DNA of 9,079 nt from Puniceicoccales bacterium (lineage in GTDB: Bacteria > Verrucomicrobiota > Verrucomicrobiia > Opitutales > JAIRKQ01): the NCBI GenBank assembly GCA_031266155.1, contig JAISBO010000016.1, positions 1 to 9,079 on the forward strand, in the 5' to 3' direction. The notes beneath the pieces were generated by a model. That model was not told the DNA's origin and did not search any database. It was given only the letters and a program-made list of their open reading frames with translations. Both the position numbers and the translations under genes were made by a program. This document shows, one piece after another, positions 1-7,600 of the stretch (the stretch's first letter is position 1; every line of letters starts with the position of its first letter).

Positions 1-1782
1 TCCTTTCATGAATAGTGCCTGTCCAACAATTTGGGAAATTTCAGCGGAACTGCTTTTGCTTGGAAAGATTGTGCAGATATTAGTTGCAGCGATGTGGGCT
101 TGCTGGTAATGTTGCTTGGCGAACAGCGAGTACGCTTGGAGCAAATAAAATTTCACCAGATAAAATGGTTGAATTTTGTGCACATAGGCACCTAAAAGCC
201 TGGACAGATAATCCATGGCTTGCTGCGGATTATTCTCTCCTATGAGGGCATTGATATATAGCAATTCCGCATGCCATCGATATTCCGTAAATAAATTGTG
301 CCATTGTCGAGCACTTTGCAGATGCTGCTCTGCCAACACCAGGTTTTTGGATTTAATGTCAGCCTGAATGAGCTGGCATAGTATTTTATCATACTTCACA
401 TTATCCACATTTGTTTTTAGAATTTCTTCGTAGATATGGGTAGCGATATCATAGGCTTCGCTCAAGTAAAAAGCGTTGCCGATCTGTATTGTCATACTAA
501 CTTTTTCAGCTTCATCTGAAGTAACATCCCGTACCTTGCCCAGATAGTGGGCAGACATTCGATAATCTTTCGGTTCCTGTTGCCAGGCCAAATAGGCAAG
601 CGCATGGTATATATTTTTTATAAGTGCTTCCTTGGGGAATTGGAGAACGATTTCTTCCGCTATGCGCTGTGCTGCGGTGAGATTTTCGGCATCGATCGCC
701 AGCCTGAGCTTGGCAAATAAAATATGGTGCATCATATTTTTTGAAACGGAGGTTTGAAGTTTCACATCGGACAATGTTTTGATTGCTTCCATCCGTTGAT
801 TTGTATTTTCGACCGCAAGGAGTAGTAGTTTCAATGCCTGTTTTTTTAGTTCGTCATTGGCCGAAGATAGCAGCAATTCAAGAACCGTATTCAGCCCACT
901 TGCGGAAGAAAGTCCATCGGCAATGGCACGGTATAGGTAAAGTGATTGCAAATCTTGAACGTTTAAGTCTTTTGTGTTTGCAATTTGTTCATCCAATAGG
1001 TCTTTTGCTTTTTGCCCATTTCCGCTGTGGATCAACATGAGGGCATAGGCTTTTACAAATGGATAGTTGGCCCTTTGCAATTTATGTTTTTTATACATGG
1101 TATCGGCAGCTCCAAGAAGGTTATTTATAGCCGTTGAGTGCGTTGGAAATTGCAGTAAAAACTGGATTACGAATGCTTGGATGTGGACGGATTGGTCGAT
1201 GGACGGGGAATGTTTTTTGGCTTCTTCCAGATTATTTTCCATTTCCTCGAAATTGGCAGCCATGGCAAATATAACACTTCTAATGGCGTGATACCATGCG
1301 AGCTCGTTATCATCGAAAGTTTTCACGTCCATTTTTAGTAGAATTTTATTTGCCACCGCGAAATCATGCTTAAAACATGCTACGATTGCAGCGTTTAACA
1401 AAAACTTATTTTTAAACTCTCGGGGAACTTCGACATGCGTTAGTTTCAAAATCATGTCGAATAGTTCCACTGCATCTGAAAACTCTCCTGAAGCCAAACA
1501 TGATTCCAAAAAGCCTGTACAAGCTATACATTTCTGCTCGTTAGGTAAATCTTTGGTCGCCAGTGCCTCCATGAAAAACTTTTTAGCAAGGGTGAAAAAC
1601 CCAATTTTATATGCCCCATTACCTCTATTTATCAAGGACTCAAACTTTTTATCAAAATGGACATCTATGGCTATGAAACCGGCGGAATCTTTGGCATCGT
1701 TCGGCAATTCGCCCTCCGCCCAACCGATACTCCGACAAAAAATCAGCGTTACTAGTAGAAATAATTTCGCGAAACTTTTCAT
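1..1782 (-). CDS. Exported TPR-like helical-repeat protein, 3' end outside window
   Basis: A minus-strand frame starting with ATG at 1782-1780 stays open for 594 codons and leaves the window at base 1, so the C-terminus is missing. The N-terminus (MKSFAKLFLLVTLIFC...) is a typical Sec signal peptide: two lysines, a hydrophobic core to about residue 16, and a likely signal peptidase I site after Trp21-Ala22. The Cys16 context (L-I-F-C) is a poor lipobox, so I do not call a lipoprotein. The rest is helical, with TPR-like spacing of Ala, Gly, Tyr and Leu, clearest near residues 51-80 (GAYKIGFFTLAKKFF) and 435-455 (GNAFYLSEAYDIATHIYEEIL). It begins 7 bases after the glmS stop on the same strand, so it is probably co-transcribed and perhaps translationally coupled; a weak TAGAG lies about 11 bases upstream of the ATG. 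By inference it is a periplasmic or outer-membrane-associated scaffold. The partner and exact role are unknown. Confidence 0.8.
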   Translation of the reverse strand, partial: MKSFAKLFLLVTLIFCRSIGWAEGELPNDAKDSAGFIAIDVHFDKKFESLINRGNGAYKIGFFTLAKKFFMEALATKDLPNEQKCIACTGFLESCLASGEFSDAVELFDMILKLTHVEVPREFKNKFLLNAAIVACFKHDFAVANKILLKMDVKTFDDNELAWYHAIRSVIFAMAANFEEMENNLEEAKKHSPSIDQSVHIQAFVIQFLLQFPTHSTAINNLLGAADTMYKKHKLQRANYPFVKAYALMLIHSGNGQKAKDLLDEQIANTKDLNVQDLQSLYLYRAIADGLSSASGLNTVLELLLSSANDELKKQALKLLLLAVENTNQRMEAIKTLSDVKLQTSVSKNMMHHILFAKLRLAIDAENLTAAQRIAEEIVLQFPKEALIKNIYHALAYLAWQQEPKDYRMSAHYLGKVRDVTSDEAEKVSMTIQIGNAFYLSEAYDIATHIYEEILKTNVDNVKYDKILCQLIQADIKSKNLVLAEQHLQSARQWHNLFTEYRWHAELLYINALIGENNPQQAMDYLSRLLGAYVHKIQPFYLVKFYLLQAYSLFAKQHYQQAHIAATNICTIFPSKSSSAEISQIVGQALFMKG

Positions 1783-1789
1783 TCAAGTT

Positions 1790-3634
1790 TTACTCTACGG
1801 TTACCGATTTCGCCAAATTTCTTGGTTTGTCTATGTCACATCCCCGTGCTTTTGCAATGTAATAGGCAAAAAGTTGTAGCGGAATTGTTGCCAGTATGGG
1901 TTTGAGAGCATCGTGGGTGTCCGGGATCTCCATTAAATCATCGATGTGATCGGGTGAAATTTGATGTCCCTCCGATGCCACCACTACTATCTTGGCATTT
2001 CTGGCTTTTACTTCCTGTATGTTGGAAATATTTTTTTGCCAAATGTCTTTTTGGGTGGCCAAGAAAACACATGGACATTGCTCTGAAATCAGAGCTATTG
2101 GCCCATGTTTCATTTCTGCTGCCGGGTACCCTTCCGCATGAATATATGAAATTTCTTTTAATTTCAGAGCACCTTCGAGGGCTATGGGGAACATTGACTG
2201 CCGCCCGAGAAATAGCATGTCCTTGCAATTGGCATATTTTTTTGCAATCCGCTGGATTTCATCTTTTTTGTCTAGGATTTGTGAAATCTTTTTGGGCAAT
2301 TCCAATAGGGACTGGACAAATTCGCTGCCTTCGTCGAATCCCATATTGTGTAACCGGCCAAAGAGCAGTGCTAGCATGGCGACTATGCACAGTTGTGCCG
2401 TAAACGCTTTCGTCGATGCAACACCAATTTCCGGGCCTGAGTGTTGATAGATTCCCCCTTCCGATTCCCTAGCTATGGTGGAACCTATGGCGTTCGTTAT
2501 TGCCAACGTTCTGTATCCCTTACGCTTAGATTCTTGCAGTGCTGCCAGAGAATCCAAGGTCTCTCCCGATTGGCTAACGATGAAAACGAGGGTGTTTTTA
2601 TCCAAGGGGACGTTCCCATAGCGAAATTCCGAAGAATAGGCTACTTCAACCGGAATCCTTGCGTATTTTTCTATCAAATACTCGGCCACCAAACAGGCAT
2701 GCCATGCCGTTCCACAGGCGCAAAACAAAATCCTATCGATTTGCCGCAATTCGCGCGGTAACAGCTGTAACCCTCCAAATTTTGCCGTACTGAGATCATC
2801 CGAAAACCGCCCACGCATAGCATTTTCTATGGATATGGGTTGTTCACAAATCTCTTTCAGCATAAAATGTTCGTGTTCTCCTCGAGAAACATCTTCGACC
2901 TTCCAATCCAATTCACATTTTACGGCATCGATCGTTTCGTTTTTCATCGTTGTGATGGAAAAATCTGAGCATGTAATATGGGCAAGTTCCCCATCGTTTA
3001 GATAGACAACGTTCTTCGTATACGCAACGAAAGCGCACGCATCGCTCGCCACAAACATTTCATTTTTCCCTATCCCTATGATCAGAGGAGAGCTTTTTCT
3101 AGCAATTACCATTTCCTCGGGATTATTTTTGCAAAGCACTGCGATTCCATAGGTTCCCCTAACGTGCAACAATGCCTTTTGCACACTAACAAGAAATCTG
3201 TTTTCAGAATCGGGCTCTTTCCTGAAATGATACTCGATTAAATTTACCAAAACTTCCGTATCCGTTTCGGAATAGAATTTGTATCCCTGTTTTGCCAGGT
3301 ATTGTTTGATCGATTCATAGTTTTCTATTACCCCATTGTGTACAATCGAAAAAAGCCCATGAAAGCTCACGTGTGGATGGGCATTTTTTACGGAAACCTT
3401 CCCGTGGGTTGCCCACCTCGTATGGCCAATGCCCAAATTCCCGAAATTCATCGAAGGTTTTATCGCGTTTGAAAGATTTTTGACCCTTCCTAGCTGTTTT
3501 ACGGAGGTAAATGTTCCATCTTTTAATCCCGTTATGCCGGCGGAGTCATATCCCCGATATTCCAGCCTTTCGAGCCCATCGAGTAAAATTTGAGCAACAT
3601 CTTTTACTCCAACGTAACCTATAATACTACACAT
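1790..3634 (-). CDS. glmS: Glutamine-fructose-6-phosphate aminotransferase (isomerizing)
   Basis: GlmS converts fructose-6-phosphate and glutamine to glucosamine-6-phosphate and glutamate, the first committed step to UDP-GlcNAc for peptidoglycan and LPS, in the cytoplasm. From the ATG at 3634 it is 614 residues, against 609 in E. coli. The N-terminal Ntn glutaminase domain starts with catalytic Cys2 (MCSIIGYVG), followed by LEYRGYDSAG (24-33), HTRWATHG (71-78), HNGVIENY and SETDTEV. Two SIS sugar-isomerase domains follow, with SQSGET at 354-359, GVASTKAFT, ALEGALKLKEISYIHAEGY and the conserved C-terminal end PRNLAKSVTVE. The frame is open upstream to an ATG at 3748, but the nucleophile must become the N-terminal residue, so I chose the Met just before Cys. 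An ATG at 3655 (seven extra residues) has a better Shine-Dalgarno sequence and remains possible. Ser3 replaces the usual Gly of the CGI motif. It heads an apparent operon with the downstream TPR-like gene. Confidence 0.96.
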   Translation of the reverse strand: MCSIIGYVGVKDVAQILLDGLERLEYRGYDSAGITGLKDGTFTSVKQLGRVKNLSNAIKPSMNFGNLGIGHTRWATHGKVSVKNAHPHVSFHGLFSIVHNGVIENYESIKQYLAKQGYKFYSETDTEVLVNLIEYHFRKEPDSENRFLVSVQKALLHVRGTYGIAVLCKNNPEEMVIARKSSPLIIGIGKNEMFVASDACAFVAYTKNVVYLNDGELAHITCSDFSITTMKNETIDAVKCELDWKVEDVSRGEHEHFMLKEICEQPISIENAMRGRFSDDLSTAKFGGLQLLPRELRQIDRILFCACGTAWHACLVAEYLIEKYARIPVEVAYSSEFRYGNVPLDKNTLVFIVSQSGETLDSLAALQESKRKGYRTLAITNAIGSTIARESEGGIYQHSGPEIGVASTKAFTAQLCIVAMLALLFGRLHNMGFDEGSEFVQSLLELPKKISQILDKKDEIQRIAKKYANCKDMLFLGRQSMFPIALEGALKLKEISYIHAEGYPAAEMKHGPIALISEQCPCVFLATQKDIWQKNISNIQEVKARNAKIVVVASEGHQISPDHIDDLMEIPDTHDALKPILATIPLQLFAYYIAKARGCDIDKPRNLAKSVTVE

Positions 3635-3661
3635 GACGAGATTCATACTTTTCATGGCAGG

Positions 3662-3666
3662 CCCTT
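3662..3666 (-). promoter_or_regulatory. Shine-Dalgarno-like AAGGG favouring a glmS start at 3655
   Basis: On the minus strand AAGGG lies six bases before an in-frame ATG at 3655-3653, an ideal spacing. The ATG at 3634, which places Cys directly after Met, has no purine-rich sequence at a comparable distance. If 3655 is used, the seven residues before Met-Cys would have to be removed for the glutaminase to work. Functional logic and ribosome-binding logic therefore point to different starts. Confidence 0.3.
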
Positions 3667-3800
3667 TTGCGAGAAAATTTTTTAGGTATATGTCGGATGT
3701 TAAGGTGAGGGATAAGCAACGCTTCCGTTTACCCTCGATGATAGGCATTGCAACTCATATGGAAACAAAATTTTCCCTCCATTTGGGCAGTCAACGCCGG

Positions 3801-3818
3801 CTACAATAATCTACAATA
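3801..3818. repeat. Tandem 8-bp direct repeat CTACAATA, 10-bp period
   Basis: CTACAATA occurs at 3801-3808 and again at 3811-3818. The start-to-start distance of 10 bases puts both copies on nearly the same face of the helix. Each contains TACAAT, close to a sigma-70 -10 hexamer on the plus strand, but neither has a good -35 at the right distance. It could be an operator half-site pair or chance in AT-rich DNA. Confidence 0.4.
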
Positions 3819-3840
3819 GGGGAAAACATTTGTGGCACGG

Positions 3841-3878
3841 TTGCAAAAAGTAAATATATTGACGTAAAGTTTTTGCAA
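3841..3878. repeat. 9-bp inverted repeat TTGCAAAAA / TTTTTGCAA
   Basis: Perfect 9-base arms at 3841-3849 and 3870-3878 are separated by 20 bases that contain TTGACG. Arm centres are 29 bases apart, close to three helical turns, which would suit a looping or paired-dimer operator. The region is A/T-rich, so chance is a real alternative. Confidence 0.45.
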
Positions 3879-3972
3879 TTTTGCGGAAAATTTTAAAAAT
3901 TACAAAATTTGTCGTTGACAACTATCCAGAAAAAGCGTTGGGGTAGTGGACCAATCAATAATTGGAAATTAT

Positions 3973-4401
3973 ATGGAAAGAGTGCAAAATAATAATAATG
4001 GGCAGCAGGCCCTAGGTCAAATACCTGCTATAAGAGTTCCAAGGCCAGATCCTACTATGATGCGTGGCATCGCAGGGGGAACTTCTCATTTTGACGGCGT
4101 ACCACCAATTATGGCACAGATGCCAAATGGTGCTGAGCGACCTGTAGAGTTCAGCATTTTATTACGTGACAGAACAGTTGATTCTTTGTTAAAAGCCGTA
4201 AATTATGACAAAACGCAGGACCGGCGGCAATGCCTTAACCCGAACAACGATCCAAGGCTTTCAGGTCTCCCTACAGGTTTATTTACCGCGGCTCCTTATG
4301 CGACTGCATGTCATGGACTTGTCGCACCATCCATATTATATAAGTTGTGCGTCATTAATCCAGCTGTTCTCGGTAGAGTTCTAGCACAATTGGGGCGATA
4401 A
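3973..4401 (+). CDS. Small orphan protein of unknown function
   Basis: I do not recognise this protein. From the ATG at 3973 it has 142 residues; an in-frame GTG at 3946 would add nine. I prefer the ATG because a GGA sits six bases before it, while the GTG lies only two bases from a G-run. The N-terminus is polar and Asn/Gln-rich (VQNNNNGQQ). A Pro-rich stretch follows (IPAIRVPRPDPTMM), then a probably folded part containing GGTSHFDGVPPIMAQ, ERPVEFSILLRDRTVDSLLKAV and two cysteines (CHG, KLCVI) near the end. There is no signal peptide or membrane segment. It stands alone on the plus strand, divergent from glmS, and its last bases form one copy of a direct repeat that continues past the stop. 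It could be a lineage-specific gene, a secreted factor with a disordered N-terminus, or the 5' part of a once longer gene. The reading frame could also be fortuitous. Confidence 0.5.
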   Translation: MERVQNNNNGQQALGQIPAIRVPRPDPTMMRGIAGGTSHFDGVPPIMAQMPNGAERPVEFSILLRDRTVDSLLKAVNYDKTQDRRQCLNPNNDPRLSGLPTGLFTAAPYATACHGLVAPSILYKLCVINPAVLGRVLAQLGR

Positions 4402-4423
4402 GCACAATTGGTGGAGTTCTAGC
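4376..4423. repeat. Nested direct repeats spanning the stop codon of the orphan gene
   Basis: GAGTTCTAGC occurs at 4376-4385 and 4414-4423. Between and overlapping these, AGCACAATTGG occurs at 4383-4393 and 4401-4411. The order is A-B-spacer-B-A, with all copies in direct orientation. The first copies encode the last residues of the orphan protein, and the second copies lie just after its TAA stop at 4399-4401. This looks like local duplication by slippage or the footprint of a past rearrangement. Confidence 0.6.
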
Positions 4424-4472
4424 GGAGCAGTATAGTCTATGGAACGGAGCTAATGCGTAATTTATGTGTAAC

Positions 4473-4520
4473 ATCATTTTTATGCAGAGAATACCAAACG
4501 TTTCTTTGCATAAAAATGAT
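4473..4520. repeat. Long AT-rich hairpin, perfect 14-bp arms extending to 19 bp
   Basis: The arms ATCATTTTTATGCA (4473-4486) and TGCATAAAAATGAT (4507-4520) are exact reverse complements. Inside them, 4487-4491 and 4502-4506 continue the pairing with a single G-U, giving a 19-bp stem with a 10-base loop (4492-4501). It lies about 70 bases after the orphan gene stop and 175 bases before the next gene. The stem is A/T-rich and is not followed by a U-run, so it is not a textbook intrinsic terminator. A transcript-end or RNA-stability structure, a protein-binding site, or a remnant of a small palindromic element are all possible. Confidence 0.7.
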
Positions 4521-4545
4521 AAGCTCTCTAAAGTTAATTCGTCGC

Positions 4546-4655
4546 GGATGAAATTTTTTTACCTTTCATCCCGGTGGACTTTTCCTCCCAGGGTAAAAGC
4601 CAATGCTGGGTAGTTCAGCGGCGGTCAAGGGGCAAAAAATATTTTGTTTCTTGCC
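4546..4655 (+). other. Cluster of small hairpins upstream of the PPi-PEPCK gene
   Basis: Several short inverted repeats lie in the 150 bases before the large gene. GGATGAAA/TTTCATCC (4546-4553 and 4564-4571) has a loop of seven T then ACC. CTTTT/AAAAG (4579-4583 and 4595-4599) and CCCAG/CTGGG (4587-4591 and 4606-4610) cannot form together, because CCCAG lies in the loop of the former. GGCAA/TTGCC (4631-4635 and 4651-4655) flanks an AAAATATTTT core. This may be a structured 5' leader that controls the downstream gene. It matches no riboswitch class I know, and individual stems this short can arise by chance. Confidence 0.35.
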
Positions 4656-4694
4656 ATGCGTTGAACTATTTTTACACTTTCTCCAGAAATTGAT

Positions 4695-7600
4695 ATGGAG
4701 AGAAGAACAAGCATAGGTGTTAGCGTAGGAGGGGCAAATATTTTGCCAAAGGGCAAAGAGGTAGGCGATATAAAAACACGACTTTCGTCGTTTAAAAGTG
4801 CGAAAGCACATGACTCTTCCAACGCTATTTATCAAAAAAATTTGGGGACGGAGAATCCGTTTGGTGGTAAATGTAAAGCCGACGAACGGGTGGAAGAATT
4901 TTGTAAAAGATTTTTGGGCGATCTCTACGTGGGGCCCTATCTTCCCTGGAACGATTTTATTTGCGACAAATATGGAGTGGCTAGGATCCTATCGCTCTCA
5001 GAAAATTCTGATGAATTTCACTCCGACTACGTGGATTCCTATCGGACATACAATGGCATCCTCCACAATCCATCCACGGATAAGAGAACAACGAAGGATG
5101 TTTTCCACATAGTAGAAGGAGGTCCCATCGTCCCATCCGACAAAAAGGAAATTCCAAAAATTACATTTGCAAAAATGCTGCAAGTGGCATTCAACCCGGA
5201 CGATAAAATGCTGGTTGTCCCATTTACCGCTGACGGCAGTAGCCCCGCCAAACTGTTCGTTTCCAACTATATGAAGCCGATGATTTGTCCAAAAATGGAA
5301 GGCATTCAAGAGGAAAAAAAGATGGAAATCCGGTTTTTTGTCCCCGGGAGCCTAGTTAGCATCTTGGACTGTACGGAAAGTATTTTTGGCAATGCCGGCT
5401 CTCCATTCTTGCCAGAAAACGATGCCGCCCTAGACCCAGTAACCTGGGCAGGATATACGGGGTGCATAGTATTTGCGCCGCAGCTGAGAAAATGTACTAA
5501 AAAATTCCTAGGGCTGCCCCACATCGATAGAGCTTCCGAGCGGCAAAAAAAAGACGGCATGTGCTGGAAAAAAGAGAACGAACTATATCACGACGGACGG
5601 CCCTTTAGGGTCATGGCCCGCGATGGTAGCAATGTGGTAATTTCCATAGTTGCCGATAGTTACAATGGGTATGGCAAAAAAGAAATAAAATCGCAGATGT
5701 CATACGTGGCTAACATGCTTGGCATGTGCGAAGAAGAACATTCGGGAGGAACTTTGGTTTTTCCAAGGTATGACCTGGGTGACAGATTCAACTATGGCAA
5801 GGAGTTCGGGAATAGCCATGGGTTTAAAAATACGATAAAGTGTTGTTCCAAGTCCTTGAATTTAGGGGATGGCTTTGCCATTGACAAGCATTTTCCAAAC
5901 ATCGTATATCTGCCAGAATATGCAAATTTTTGTTTGCCAGAATTGACAATTTCGTGGGAAATCGGGGAAAAAGCTGTAAAACTACCATTCGAATTTGAAA
6001 AGGTCTACATTTTACCCTCCGGCTATAGAATTTCACTTGAAAAACCCGACGGGCGCCATGGTCGATGGAAGATGATAGGAACTTCCGCCCGTGGAGTTTT
6101 TTGCTACAAACCGGCGACGGTTTCCGGTGGCGGAAAGTCAGAAATCGCAAAGCCAATCGATGAATTCATATTAACCGGCCCAACCATTGTTTTCGACTAC
6201 GATAAGGATTGCCAGTTGGCACAGGAAATCATCCAAAAGGATTTCTCAAGGCGATTTAGGGATAATAGCAGGACGGATAACAGGTCCCTATTGGACCATA
6301 GCAGAAGCCTTGGAAGTGTTATAAAATTGCTGACTCCCAATGAATATTACAGCAATGAATATAATTCATGGCTTAAAACTGTCCCGCAACACATACTGGA
6401 ATTGATTTTTGCCATAAAACGGTTCAGTAAAAACTTTGGGGAATCCGACTGGCAACAATTTTTTACCGTTGATAAAATCAATGGAGAATATGGCAACGAA
6501 TTGAGGTATAACAAGGAAAAGCTTTTCGAACATTACCTAAGGGTTGGCTTTGACTTTTCAAATCATTGGCGCCTGTTTTCACTGCGCGATGATTTTGTCC
6601 CATCGGCAAAATTTCAACTGGCAGACGATATTTCGGTCACCACCACCGTTCCCGCTAAAAACATTCCATATTTGATGGCCAACAATGCCAATCCATCCCT
6701 CAAAATTGTACATAACTGTGAATATAGGCTATACCAACGCCCCGACGAAGCGATCATTCCGGGCTATGATCCGGGAAGCGAATGCGATATGACACTCAAA
6801 AACATCTTTACGTGTAATTTTAAAGCACTGACCAGGGATGACGTAAAACAAATGATACATAATCGCATAAAATTCGAAACATATTCCGCCCCCATGAAAA
6901 AGATGCTGGAGGATTTTGTTCGCGATGAAAATGCTCCAAATTTTATCGTTTGTCCATCGGAATTGCGGGTAATGCCAGACGGAACGGTAAGCAAAAATCA
7001 AAGATATTTGCAAAATAGAAGTGATATTTGCCATGCGTTTAATACCTACTTGACGGCGGTTTCATCCAAACTATGGCGGAAGTATGACCGCGATTTCAAC
7101 GTGGAGCATACGCCGGTTAGCGATATTCTTTCAGGACGAAGAAATAACCCTCCGGAAGCGGGGGTCCGACCCTTATGCGTCTATGGTCCATTGCACTACA
7201 TGGATTTGCCGGAACTGTTTTTGGAATACATGTCAAGCATGACGGGAAAATCTCCGTCGACGACTGGTGCCGGACTGGAAGGGGCAATGACAAAGGGCCC
7301 ATTTAATTGTTTAAGCAGTGTATATGATTTAAACAATGCCCTTTTAAGCTTTATCCTAACGGGCTATTCCGGATTTCTGTCGGCGGCCGGACATGTGGGG
7401 CCAAACTTCAAAGTTGCCCACGACATTACCTACCTATTGCCAGAAATTTGGTGCAGAATGACCGATGAAGAACGAAATCCAAAGTTTTTAATTGAACACG
7501 AATACCTTGAACGCTGTAAAAATTTTGTGCATAATGGTAAATTGGTGCATGCGGAACGCCTAGGATATAGGATTACACGGAAATTTGTTAGGGTATTTGC

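Larger units (their letters stand above)
3635..3972. promoter_or_regulatory. Divergent intergenic region between glmS and the small orphan gene
   Basis: This stretch of about 340 bases separates glmS (leftward) from the orphan gene (rightward) and must hold the promoters of both. It is very AT-rich from about 3840 to 3912. Visible elements are a 9-bp inverted repeat (3841-3849 and 3870-3878), a tandem CTACAATA repeat (3801-3808 and 3811-3818), and a consensus TTGACA at 3915-3920 on the plus strand. The TTGACA has no good -10 hexamer 16-18 bases downstream. On the minus strand TTGACT at 3794-3789 is a possible -35 for glmS, again with only a weak -10. I see no convincing coding sequence, no glmS ribozyme core and no known riboswitch. 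Confidence 0.5.

Noticed and set aside
1454..1879. Plus-strand open frame of 141 codons
   Set aside because: It lies opposite the start of the TPR-like gene and the end of glmS, both well supported on the minus strand, and its translation resembles no protein.
1954..2403. Plus-strand open frame of 149 codons inside glmS
   Set aside because: It is antisense to the conserved SIS domains of glmS, and its long frame follows from the codon pattern of that gene.
3635..3748. In-frame 38-codon extension of glmS to an ATG at 3748
   Set aside because: It would bury the catalytic Cys at residue 40. The extra residues (rich in Lys/Arg, Leu and Thr) resemble no known GlmS sequence, and the functional start is Met-Cys at 3634.
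3915..3943. Sigma-70 promoter with TTGACA at 3915-3920 for the orphan gene
   Set aside because: The hexamer 17 bases downstream is TTGGGG, and neighbouring spacings are no better. I keep TTGACA only as an observation inside the intergenic entry.
3635..3945. glmS ribozyme or other riboswitch upstream of glmS
   Set aside because: I could not find the conserved core or pairing pattern of the glmS ribozyme. The region is mostly AT-rich with only short repeats.
4608..4640. tRNA-like 5' portion (GGGTAGTTCAGCGGC resembles the start of a tRNA with its D-arm)
   Set aside because: The following bases do not close the D stem, and no anticodon arm, T-arm or CCA-type acceptor can be paired downstream. 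It could at most be a chance match or a decayed fragment.
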